The notes under the pieces are model-generated. The model was not told the origin of the DNA and ran no database searches. It worked only from the letters and a program-made list of their open reading frames with translations. A program made the position numbers and the translations under genes. Below are positions 14,715 to 21,729 of a stretch of 43,366 nucleotides of DNA, piece by piece. The DNA comes from Candidatus Woesearchaeota archaeon (lineage in GTDB: Archaea; Nanobdellota; Nanobdellia; Woesearchaeales; GW2011-AR9). Every line of letters starts with the position of its first letter. The first letter of the stretch is position 1. The stretch lies in NCBI GenBank assembly GCA_018664115.1, contig JABJOX010000028.1, positions 1 through 43,366 of the forward strand. Direction: 5' to 3'.

Positions 14715-15359
14715 ATGATTGGGAAATGGAATCGAACAAGAATTGGTCAAATACGGTTAGATACTCTTTTAGAAGATGATAAATATTTAGATCGGCCATT
14801 AATTGGACGTGATTCTCCTATTGACGGAGGAGTTTACATTGGCGGAAATGAAAGAGAAGCAATTGTAGTTAATTCTTGTGATTCCCCTCAGTTACAATTA
14901 GCTTACAAAGAAACAAAACAAAGATCTCTTAATGATTCGGGTGAAGTTCGGAGAGGGAAAATATTGCGATCAGTTTATGATTTAACTAATGAAAAAATGA
15001 TTTTTTCTGAAATTGAGGTTGCAAGAATTATTAATAAACATTCTCTTAATGAAGATGGAAAAGTTTCTTTAGGTATATTTTTGCAAGAAGGTTATGGTGT
15101 TTGTCGGCATATGGCTTTATTATCTGCTTTTTTGTTAGAAAAGTTTGTTGAAGAAGGATATATTCGGGGAAAACCTAGTGTGGACAGAAATTCTTGTTTT
15201 CATAATGCTCATGCTTGGTGTCGGTATAAAAATCATTCTGGTGAAGTGTACATTCTTGATTCAGCAAAAAATTTTTTAGGAACATTAGAAGATTCTAAAG
15301 AAAGAATGGTTTGGGAATATTTTAGAGATGATGATAAAATCGCTATTTCTGATGAATAA
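14715..15359 (+). CDS. Orphan with transglutaminase/EDR1-like Cys-His-Asp motif
   Basis: No named family recognised. A papain-fold triad can be read: Cys in GYGVCRHMALLSAFLLEK (about 131), His in CFHNAHAWCRYKN (about 161) and Asp in GEVYILDSAKN (about 176). The GVCRHMA motif with a long following helix resembles the EDR1/CTR1 peptidase-like and transglutaminase-like groups. It has no signal peptide, so it is probably cytosolic. TATA-like GTTTATATAG (about 14681-14690) fits a leaderless start. Function is uncertain; it may be a thiol hydrolase. Confidence 0.65.
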   Translation: MIGKWNRTRIGQIRLDTLLEDDKYLDRPLIGRDSPIDGGVYIGGNEREAIVVNSCDSPQLQLAYKETKQRSLNDSGEVRRGKILRSVYDLTNEKMIFSEIEVARIINKHSLNEDGKVSLGIFLQEGYGVCRHMALLSAFLLEKFVEEGYIRGKPSVDRNSCFHNAHAWCRYKNHSGEVYILDSAKNFLGTLEDSKERMVWEYFRDDDKIAISDE

Positions 15360-15389
15360 TTTTTTAATTTTAACTTTACCTAAACACCA

Positions 15390-16517
15390 TCATCCTAACC
15401 ATTTATTTTTCAATTCTTCGAAACTACCATCTTCAATACTATCTCTAATCTCATCCATCATTCTTTTAAAGAAATAAAGGTTGTGGTATGTTGTTAAAGT
15501 ATTGAATAATATCTCTTTAGCTTTGTATAAATGATGGATATATCCGCGGGAAAAGTTTTTACATACATAACAATGGCAATTGTTATCAATTGGTTGAAGA
15601 TCTTCTTTAAATTTTGATTTAGTGGTTTGATAACGGAATTTATTAGCTTCATTTCCACCAGATTCTGGACGGAAAAAGACAATGCCTTGTCTTGCTAATC
15701 TGGTTGGTAAAACACAGTCAAAAGTGTCTAGTCCTAAAGAAACATAATTAAAAATGTCTTCTACTGCACCAATTCCGAGAAGATGTTTAGTTTTTTCTTC
15801 AGGAAGGAATTGCATTGCATGTTTTACTAATTCAAAACTTTCTTCTTTTGGATCGCCGAAGATTGAACCGATAGATAAAGCATCGAAATCTAATGAAGAA
15901 ATGAACTTAGCACTTTCTTCTCTAAGTTCTTTAAATCTTCCACCTTGCACAATTCCGTAGAGTGCTTGTTTTTGATCTTGGTTAAGTTTTTTGAATTCTG
16001 TCAGGCTTCTTTTTTCCCAAGCGTGTGTTCGGGCTAAAGATTCTTTTGTTGTTTCGTAATCAGCATTAATATCTAAACATTGATCAAACGCAAAAATTAA
16101 GTCTGCTCCTAACTTACGTTGAATTTGCATAGATTTTTCAGGAGTGAATTCGTGTTTAGAAGAATCAATGTGAGATTTGAATGTCACTTTATCTTCATCA
16201 ACTTTACATAAGCCATCATTTAAACTGAAAACTTGAAATCCTCCTGAGTCTGTGAACATTGGTTTATGCCAGGCAGATATTTTTTGTAATCCACCTAATT
16301 TTTCGATTGTTTCTGCGCCTGGTTGTAAATAGAGATGATAAGTATTGGAAAGAATGGCATCAAAACCAATTTCATTTAATTGTGTTGGGGTTAATGATTT
16401 TACAGTGGCTTTAGTAGCTACAGGAATGAACGCAGGAGTTTTAATTTCTCCATGAGCTGTTTTAATTATTCCTGTTCTTGCTTGTCCAAGTTTCTTGTTT
16501 ATTGTGAATGAAAACAT
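15390..16517 (-). CDS. tgt: tRNA-guanine transglycosylase, bacterial-type length
   Basis: Exchanges a guanine in tRNA for a 7-deazaguanine. Visible: TDSGGFQVFSL (first catalytic Asp region), FAFDQCLD, YGIVQGG, FDCVLPTRLARQG (nucleophile Asp) and a zinc site CHCYVC plus TTYHNLYF. At 375 residues it has the bacterial QueTGT architecture; archaeal ArcTGT carries extra C-terminal domains including PUA and is about 500-650 residues. The conserved bacterial GGLAVGEP-type segment that shapes the base pocket reads SIGSIFGDPKEE here, so the accepted base (preQ1, preQ0 or queuine) is uncertain. TATA-like TTTTTTAAAGC lies about 26-34 bases before the ATG. Possibly acquired from bacteria. Confidence 0.92.
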   Translation of the reverse strand: MFSFTINKKLGQARTGIIKTAHGEIKTPAFIPVATKATVKSLTPTQLNEIGFDAILSNTYHLYLQPGAETIEKLGGLQKISAWHKPMFTDSGGFQVFSLNDGLCKVDEDKVTFKSHIDSSKHEFTPEKSMQIQRKLGADLIFAFDQCLDINADYETTKESLARTHAWEKRSLTEFKKLNQDQKQALYGIVQGGRFKELREESAKFISSLDFDALSIGSIFGDPKEESFELVKHAMQFLPEEKTKHLLGIGAVEDIFNYVSLGLDTFDCVLPTRLARQGIVFFRPESGGNEANKFRYQTTKSKFKEDLQPIDNNCHCYVCKNFSRGYIHHLYKAKEILFNTLTTYHNLYFFKRMMDEIRDSIEDGSFEELKNKWLG

Positions 16518-16564
16518 ACTTTATTCTAGGAATTCTGGTGCTTTAAAAAAGTAATGGGTTATTT

Positions 16565-16876
16565 TTATAGTTCAATAATTATAATTGCAACCGCAAGCAA
16601 TAATAGTCCCATTGATTCTCTTAAATTAAGATTCTGGTTTAGGAAAAAGTATCCTCCCATAGTTACTGCAATTATATTTATTCCTAAAAAGATTGCCGTG
16701 GCTAAACCTACACTTTCAAATCTGAGAGTGTTGGCATAAAAACTAATTCCAATCACATTAAGCAATAGTCCTACAGCTAGTAAGATCCAATTACTTGTTC
16801 TGGCCCATTGTGCCAGTATCAAATCTCCGATTGTTACAAACAATCCTGCTCCTGCAAACAATGTTATTGTATTCAT
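16565..16876 (-). CDS. Small four-TM transporter, SMR/EamA-like
   Basis: The 103 residues form four membrane helices (about 2-22, 28-50, 57-77, 84-102) with short polar loops. That layout and segments such as GLATAIFLGINIIAVTMGGYFF and LNLRESMGLLLLAVAIIII resemble the small multidrug resistance/EamA half-transporter group, which work as dimers. No residue fixing the substrate can be named. Its ATG overlaps the stop of the upstream orphan by 4 bases, so they form an operon. Confidence 0.75.
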   Translation of the reverse strand: MNTITLFAGAGLFVTIGDLILAQWARTSNWILLAVGLLLNVIGISFYANTLRFESVGLATAIFLGINIIAVTMGGYFFLNQNLNLRESMGLLLLAVAIIIIEL

Positions 16877-17271
16877 TCTATCACCACATAATCATCCCTG
16901 TTCCAACTAAGAGCTCTAGTTTCTATAGTTGTTTCTAGATCTGATCTCTGAAGAACAGAGTTTACTATTTCTCCCAAATCTTCTTCTATTCTTGTTAATG
17001 TTTCTTCATCTTGGATCCATAGTTCTATGTCTCTTGGACTATACCCTACCACTCTTACAATTTGATTTTCTTCTGGTTCTCTTTCATAATGTCTCAGATA
17101 ATCAAATGTTCTTCTCCTTACTTCTTCTAATTGTTCATGGCTCATTCGCATTCTTCCATCCATAGTTCCTTCAGGAGGGGCAGATCTAATTCTACCTCTT
17201 ATTCGAGGGTCTGTATAATTATCTACCTCCATCCTTAATTCGTAAGTGAACCTTGTTACGTCTTCTGTCAT
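16873..17271 (-). CDS. Orphan cytosolic protein (132 aa)
   Basis: No recognised family. Mixed charged protein with RIRGRIRSAPPEGTMDG, EEVRRRTFDYLRHY, VVGYSPRDIELWIQDE and a final VIETRALSWNRDDY-like strand region. The ORF track starts at a TTG five codons earlier; I choose ATG (MTEDVTRF) because a perfect GGAGGT lies 7 bases before it. Upstream partner of the small transporter gene; the pair may belong to one function. Confidence 0.65.
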   Translation of the reverse strand: MTEDVTRFTYELRMEVDNYTDPRIRGRIRSAPPEGTMDGRMRMSHEQLEEVRRRTFDYLRHYEREPEENQIVRVVGYSPRDIELWIQDEETLTRIEEDLGEIVNSVLQRSDLETTIETRALSWNRDDYVVIE

Positions 17272-17412
17272 TTTTTTTACCTCCAATATTTATATTACTT
17301 AATCTTTCAATTACTTATATCTAGTACTTACTTAATAAAGATTCTGAGAAAATCTACGTAAAATACGAAAGTTTTTTAAAGAAATACTCCCATTTAATTA
17401 AAATAAAGTCAA

Positions 17413-17883
17413 ATGGCCATAAAATTAGATAAGAAAGATAAGAAAATTTTAGAAATAATTAACAACAATGCTAGATTGTCTGTTGCTAACATTAGCAGAA
17501 AAACCGGTATTCAAAGAGATAGTGTTCTTTACAGAATCAAAAGGATGGAAAAACTAAATGTGATTCGTTTTTTTCATACTGCTATTAATCCGACAGTTTT
17601 AGGATATCCTATTTACGCTTTTGTAAATTTTGTTCTTCACAATTTAAATCAAGATAATGAAAAATTGTTTTTGGGTCATTTAAAAGCTTTACCAAATGTT
17701 GTTTATGTAGCAAAGACAACTGGAAAATGGGATTTTACCATTAATATTGCTGCCAAAGATTTAAAACATTTTGATGAAGTTATTACTCAAATCAGAATGA
17801 AATTTTCAAAAATAATTAAGGAATATGAATCTGCTTCAATAATCGAAGAATTAAAATATGATTACATGGTTGACCTTGTTTGA
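17413..17883 (+). CDS. Lrp/AsnC-family transcriptional regulator
   Basis: The N-terminal winged helix-turn-helix (KLDKKDKKILEIINNNARLSV, then NISRKTGIQRDSVLYRIKRM) is followed by the Lrp ligand-binding RAM-like domain (about 75-150; GKWDFTINIAAKDLKHF). Length 156 is normal for Lrp proteins. TATA-like TTTTTTAAAG (about 17371-17380) lies upstream. The pilus-type membrane gene begins directly after the stop, so the regulator and the secretion gene are likely cotranscribed. Divergent from the 17271 orphan. Confidence 0.88.
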   Translation: MAIKLDKKDKKILEIINNNARLSVANISRKTGIQRDSVLYRIKRMEKLNVIRFFHTAINPTVLGYPIYAFVNFVLHNLNQDNEKLFLGHLKALPNVVYVAKTTGKWDFTINIAAKDLKHFDEVITQIRMKFSKIIKEYESASIIEELKYDYMVDLV

Positions 17884-17903
17884 TTAATAAAAAAAGAGAA
17901 AAG

Positions 17904-20099
17904 ATGAAAGAAGATGAATATACAACACTTTTAGAAAAATACAAATCTAAAATAAAAGAGGAATTTGGTGAGACTCCAGCTAAAGGTCCACTCAAAATTA
18001 GTTCTAAAGAATATACTGAATTTAAGAAAGAACTTTATCCTGCTAGTTATAGCTTATATGAAAAAGCTTGTAATTTTTCAGGGAACTTATTGAAGTTAAC
18101 TGTTGATGAAAAGAAAGCTGTTAAAATTAATAAAGATATTTCTGCCTGTCATTTGAATGTAACTCCTTCGGGTGTTCAATCATTTGCTATTCTTTTACCT
18201 CTTCTAGTTATTGTTTTAGGTTCATTTATTGGTTTTGCGTTACCAATCCTTCTCATTGGTAAGCCGATGATGTTTTTCGTAATCTTTTTTCTTTTTGGTG
18301 GAATGTTAATGATTCCTGCTTTACAAAAAGTTCCCAGTTTTATGGCTAATTCTTGGCGAATGAAAGCGTCTAACCAAATGGTACAAAGTATTTTTTATGT
18401 GGTAACATATATGCGGCACACTTCTAACTTAGAAAGAGCAATTGAATTTGCTTCTGACCATTTAGAACAGCCGTTATCACTTGATTTTAGAAAAATCCTT
18501 TGGGATGTTGAAACACAAAAGTTTAGTAATATTAGAGAATCTGCTGATGCTTATTTACAAACTTGGAAAGATTGGAATAAAGAATTTGTAGAAGCATTTC
18601 ACTTAGTTGAATCTTCTTTATTTGAAGGTTCAGAAGATCGACGTTTATCTTTGTTAGACAAATCTCTTGACGTAATTCTTAATGGTACTTATGAAAATAT
18701 GTTACATTATGCTCATGATTTAAAATCGCCAATGACTATGTTACACATGTTAGGAGTTATTTTACCAATTTTAGGTTTAGTCATTTTACCTTTAGTAGTA
18801 AGTTTTATGGGTGGTGGTGAAGGTTCAAATCCTTTTGTAACTGCTATTTATATTTCTGTACTTTACAATATTAGTTTGCCGATTGGAGTATTTTATTTGG
18901 GTAAGACTATTCTTTCTAAACGTCCAGCTGGTTATGGTGCTGTAGATGTTGGTGAAAAGCCTGGGATGAAGAAATATAAGAATGTTAATATTAAACTTGG
19001 AAAAGCTTTTGTGATTAGTGTTAATCCTTTTTTCTTTTCTTTAGTGATTTTTGCGGTGGCGATGTTGATTGGTTTTAGTCCACTGATTTTACATGCTCTT
19101 GGTTCACCAGATTTTTCTTTTGATGAAGATGGTCAATTTAAAATGTTAGATTACGTTTGTGCTAACTCTGGTTGTGAAGAAGAAGATAGAGTAGGTCCTT
19201 ATGGTATTGGGGCTTCATTATTATCTCTTTTAGTTACTATTGGTTTAGGTGTTTCATTAGGTTTATTTTATTCACTTCGTTCAAAGAATGTGATCAAGAT
19301 TAGAAAACAAACAAAAGAGTTAGAGGATGAATTTTCTTCTGCATTATTTCAGTTAGGTAATCGTTTAGGTGATGGTATACCAGCGGAGATTGCTTTTGCA
19401 AAAGTTGCGGATACAATGAAAGGAACAACTTCTGGAGATTTTTTTAATCTTACTGAGAGGAATATGACTAAATTGGGAATGGGGTTAGAACAATCTGTAT
19501 TTGATCCTAAAGTTGGAGCAATTGCAAGTTATCCTTCTGAGGTTATTAGATCTTCAATGAAAGTATTAATTGAAAGTGTTAAGAAAGGGCCAAGAATTGC
19601 TGCTCAAGCTTTGTTATCAATGTCAAGGTATATTAAAGAAATTCACCGAGTAGAAGAGAGATTGAAAGATTTAATGGCAGACGTTATCTCTTCGATGAAA
19701 GCACAGGTAAAGTTTTTAACGCCTGCAATTGCTGGAATTGTGATTGGAATAACTTCGATGATTTCTACAATTTTGACTAAGTTAAGTGCTCAATTGACTA
19801 GCTTTGCTGCTCAAGGGGAACAGTCAGGGGGTTGGGCAGATATGCTGAAAATATTTGGGATAGGTATCCCTACGTTTCATTTTCAAGTCATTGTAGGGAT
19901 TTATATTGTACAAATTGCTTTTATTTTAACTTCTTTAGTCAGTGGAATTGAGAATGGTTCTGACAAGCTTGGCGAAAGATATGCTTTAGGTAAGACCTTA
20001 ATCTCAAGTACGCTTCTATTTTGTTTCATTGCTGGAACAGTGATGTTATTGTTTAATCTGTTTGCGACTAGTATTATGAAAGGGACATTGGGTGGTTAG
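17904..20099 (+). CDS. Type IV pilus/T2SS F-type membrane protein (TadC/ArlJ-like)
   Basis: Polytopic membrane platform of archaeal type IV filaments. Hydrophobic helices occur near residues 95-145 (two), 282-345 (two), 370-400, 440-460, 600-630 and 660-730. Two cytosolic four-helix T2SF-like segments lie between, the first with MVQSIFYVVTYMRHTSNLERAIEFA and the second with FSSALFQLGNRLGDGIPAEIAFAK. The repeated arrangement resembles ArlJ/FlaJ and TadC. ORF track starts at TTG 17880; I prefer ATG 17904 (MKEDEYTT), since the TTG overlaps the Lrp stop and no SD supports it. The matching ATPase and pilins are not in this window. Confidence 0.85.
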   Translation: MKEDEYTTLLEKYKSKIKEEFGETPAKGPLKISSKEYTEFKKELYPASYSLYEKACNFSGNLLKLTVDEKKAVKINKDISACHLNVTPSGVQSFAILLPLLVIVLGSFIGFALPILLIGKPMMFFVIFFLFGGMLMIPALQKVPSFMANSWRMKASNQMVQSIFYVVTYMRHTSNLERAIEFASDHLEQPLSLDFRKILWDVETQKFSNIRESADAYLQTWKDWNKEFVEAFHLVESSLFEGSEDRRLSLLDKSLDVILNGTYENMLHYAHDLKSPMTMLHMLGVILPILGLVILPLVVSFMGGGEGSNPFVTAIYISVLYNISLPIGVFYLGKTILSKRPAGYGAVDVGEKPGMKKYKNVNIKLGKAFVISVNPFFFSLVIFAVAMLIGFSPLILHALGSPDFSFDEDGQFKMLDYVCANSGCEEEDRVGPYGIGASLLSLLVTIGLGVSLGLFYSLRSKNVIKIRKQTKELEDEFSSALFQLGNRLGDGIPAEIAFAKVADTMKGTTSGDFFNLTERNMTKLGMGLEQSVFDPKVGAIASYPSEVIRSSMKVLIESVKKGPRIAAQALLSMSRYIKEIHRVEERLKDLMADVISSMKAQVKFLTPAIAGIVIGITSMISTILTKLSAQLTSFAAQGEQSGGWADMLKIFGIGIPTFHFQVIVGIYIVQIAFILTSLVSGIENGSDKLGERYALGKTLISSTLLFCFIAGTVMLLFNLFATSIMKGTLGG

Positions 20100-20100
20100 A

Positions 20101-20706
20101 ATGGGTTTAATCAAAAATATTTTTAAAGGAAAACTACTCTCTAAAGAGTTTCTGAAAGAAGTTTTTCCTTTCTTAGAAGAAGTTAAGAAAAAGCTTTCCT
20201 TAGAAATGAAATTTGTTGTAGAGGTAGTTAGGAATTTAAAAACTACAGGCCAAAGTGCGTCGGGTTCTACTTTGCATCATAGGGGTAAAATCATCCCTTC
20301 AAGTCCGGAAAAAGTGAGGAGTAAGATTAAACCAAAACTTTTTGCTTATTCTTTAAACAAAGATATGTTTGAGAAATATTTAATTCTTTACCAAAAACTC
20401 AACAAGTTGATTACAAAGATTAAAAGTAATGATGAAATTAGAAAGTATGAATTAAATTTTGTTTTAAGTTCCTTTTCTTATGGTTGTTCAATAGCTAGTA
20501 GTGATAGTTTAAAGTATAATGTGGAAGAATATAAAAAACTTAAAAAAATCAAACCTAGAGAATTTTTTTCGAAAAAGAAAAATGACATATATTTAATGAT
20601 GTTAAATAATGAGATTACCTTAATTTCTCATTTTATTCCTCTTGCTGATGAATTGAGTAAGAACTATAAAAACATAATTGTGGTAATGGATAAGTATAAA
20701 ATTTAG
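20101..20706 (+). CDS. Orphan helical protein downstream of the TadC-like gene
   Basis: Begins one base after the TadC-like stop (TAG-A-TG), so almost certainly coupled to it; a GTG 9 bases earlier is an alternative start. The 201 residues are strongly helical and basic (KNIFKGKLLSKEFLKEVF, KLNKLITKIKSNDEIRKYEL, YKKLKKIKPREFFSKKK), without signal peptide or clear membrane helices. No family recognised. The neighbourhood suggests a cytosolic accessory protein of the filament or secretion platform, which is inference only. Confidence 0.65.
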   Translation: MGLIKNIFKGKLLSKEFLKEVFPFLEEVKKKLSLEMKFVVEVVRNLKTTGQSASGSTLHHRGKIIPSSPEKVRSKIKPKLFAYSLNKDMFEKYLILYQKLNKLITKIKSNDEIRKYELNFVLSSFSYGCSIASSDSLKYNVEEYKKLKKIKPREFFSKKKNDIYLMMLNNEITLISHFIPLADELSKNYKNIIVVMDKYKI

Positions 20707-20790
20707 ACATTTTTTCTCACTTTGTTCGTAAAAACATTTATAAATGACTGCTTGATTATGAGTGTTAGTTGGGGCTGTAGCTCAATCTGG

Positions 20791-20818
20791 ATTGCTTTTC
20801 TTTTAGAAGCAAGGAAAA
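20791..20818 (+). other. tRNA-Phe intron in the D-loop (28 nt)
   Basis: An 8-bp stem TTGCTTTT/AGAAGCAA (one G-U, loop CTTTT) is flanked by bulge GG^A, helix ATCT/GGAA (three pairs, one A-A mismatch) and bulge AA^G. Cutting after the second base of each bulge gives the D-loop AATCTGGGA. Borders may slide by a base. Confidence 0.75.
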
Positions 20819-20836
20819 GAGAGCACTAGACTGAAG

Positions 20837-20856
20837 ATACAATTGTTGTAATTGAA
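20837..20856 (+). other. tRNA-Phe intron at 37/38 (20 nt)
   Basis: Inserted between G37 and A38. Inner stem TACAA/TTGTA (loop TTG); bulges AG^A and AA^A with four positions between them, but that central helix is weak (only C-G and G-U pairs). The length and position are those of the canonical archaeal intron. Confidence 0.7.
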
Positions 20857-20941
20857 ATCTAGGTGTTCGGGGTTCAAATCCCCGCAGCCCCACATTTTTC
20901 TTAACGCTAAATTTATATACTCTAATTCTTTTTCTTAAGAG

Positions 20942-21595
20942 ATGGATATAAAAAGAGGAATATTTGAACATAAAGTGTTTTGGGGTATATTTGTTACATT
21001 TATCTTTCTATCTGTGATTGTTTCAATAAGTAGTGATGTAAATATTACTGGTCATGCTGTTCAAACTGTTGCTTATATGCAAACTGGTGCTGTATTACAA
21101 TTAGAAATTGATTCGTTTGGTTTAAAGACTATTGATTTAACTGTTTTAGATAATGTTAAAAATTCTAAAGTTCTTGTTGAGGAAGTTGAAGATCTTTCTT
21201 GGGATTTTGATGGTAAAGTTTATTCAATGTTTGAAGTTTCTTCTGCAGATGCAAATAAGTTTGGAGATTTAGAATTTAGATTGAAGATTAAAGATGCAGA
21301 TCTTTACAAAGTTGATTTGAACAGAAACGAAATAAGTTTGTATTTAGATGGTAAAGAATTAGAAACCCTATTAGCTGAAATTAAAAGTGATTATGTTTAT
21401 TATGATGTTTCTGCAGAAAAGATGGGTGAGTTTGTGATTGGAAAAGCTGAAGTTGTTGAAGCAGCTGTAGCACAACCATCTGAAGTTATTGAAGAACCTA
21501 TTGAAGTGCCTGAAGTTCAAGAACCAGCACAGTTACCTGTTGAAGAAGATGAAGAAAAAGGTTTCTTTGTTTGGGTTAAGAATTTATTTAATTAG
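20942..21595 (+). CDS. Exported or membrane-anchored protein with NITGHAV motif (217 aa)
   Basis: A short basic N-terminus, one hydrophobic helix (about 12-30), then NITGHAV (34-40), like the ITG motif of three other exported proteins here. Residues about 45-160 look beta-rich (QLEIDSFGLKTIDLTVL, EFRLKIKDADLYKVDL). A Pro/Glu linker follows (EEPIEVPEVQEPAQLPVEE), and the end is GFFVWVKNLFN, an amphipathic/hydrophobic tail. No family recognised. It follows tRNA-Phe with a TATA-like TTTATATACTC at about 20910-20918. Confidence 0.7.
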   Translation: MDIKRGIFEHKVFWGIFVTFIFLSVIVSISSDVNITGHAVQTVAYMQTGAVLQLEIDSFGLKTIDLTVLDNVKNSKVLVEEVEDLSWDFDGKVYSMFEVSSADANKFGDLEFRLKIKDADLYKVDLNRNEISLYLDGKELETLLAEIKSDYVYYDVSAEKMGEFVIGKAEVVEAAVAQPSEVIEEPIEVPEVQEPAQLPVEEDEEKGFFVWVKNLFN

Positions 21596-21660
21596 GCTAC
21601 TTATTTAGTTAATCATTTCTTTGTATTAGTCTTTTTTAAATTAAATACTACTACTATTGT

Positions 21661-21710
21661 ATGTTACAAAATAGTAACATTTATAAATTAAAAACAAAAC
21701 GTTATATACA
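21661..21710 (+). promoter_or_regulatory. smc promoter with palindromic operator and two TATA boxes
   Basis: ATGTTAC and GTAACAT form a perfect inverted repeat around AAAATA (21661-21680), abutting TATA box ATTTATAAATT (about 21679-21689). A second TATA-like TTATATA (21702-21708) is 22-28 bases before the smc ATG. The block 21663-21687 matches 31569-31593, upstream of the duplicated-HTH gene, at 23 of 25 positions. Confidence 0.6.
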
Positions 21711-21729
21711 TCAAAGAGAGTGGTTTATT

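Larger units (their letters stand above)
20771..20892 (+). tRNA. tRNA-Phe (anticodon GAA) with two introns
   Basis: GGGGCTG (20771-20777) pairs with CAGCCCC (20885-20891), discriminator A 20892. D-stem GCTC/GAGC, anticodon stem CTAGA/TCTAG with loop CTGAAG+A (GAA at 20833-20835), variable GTGTT, T-arm CGGGG-TTCAAAT-CCCCG. The gene is 122 bases. Removing 28 bases inside the D-loop and 20 bases after position 37 leaves exactly 74, with a normal nine-base D-loop. The overlapping minus-strand ORF with LRGFEPRTPRF is the usual false ORF made by a tRNA. Confidence 0.92.

Noticed and set aside
20765-20971. 68-aa minus-strand ORF containing LRGFEPRTPRF
   Set aside because: This is the well-known false ORF produced by the antisense of a tRNA T-arm and acceptor stem; it covers tRNA-Phe.
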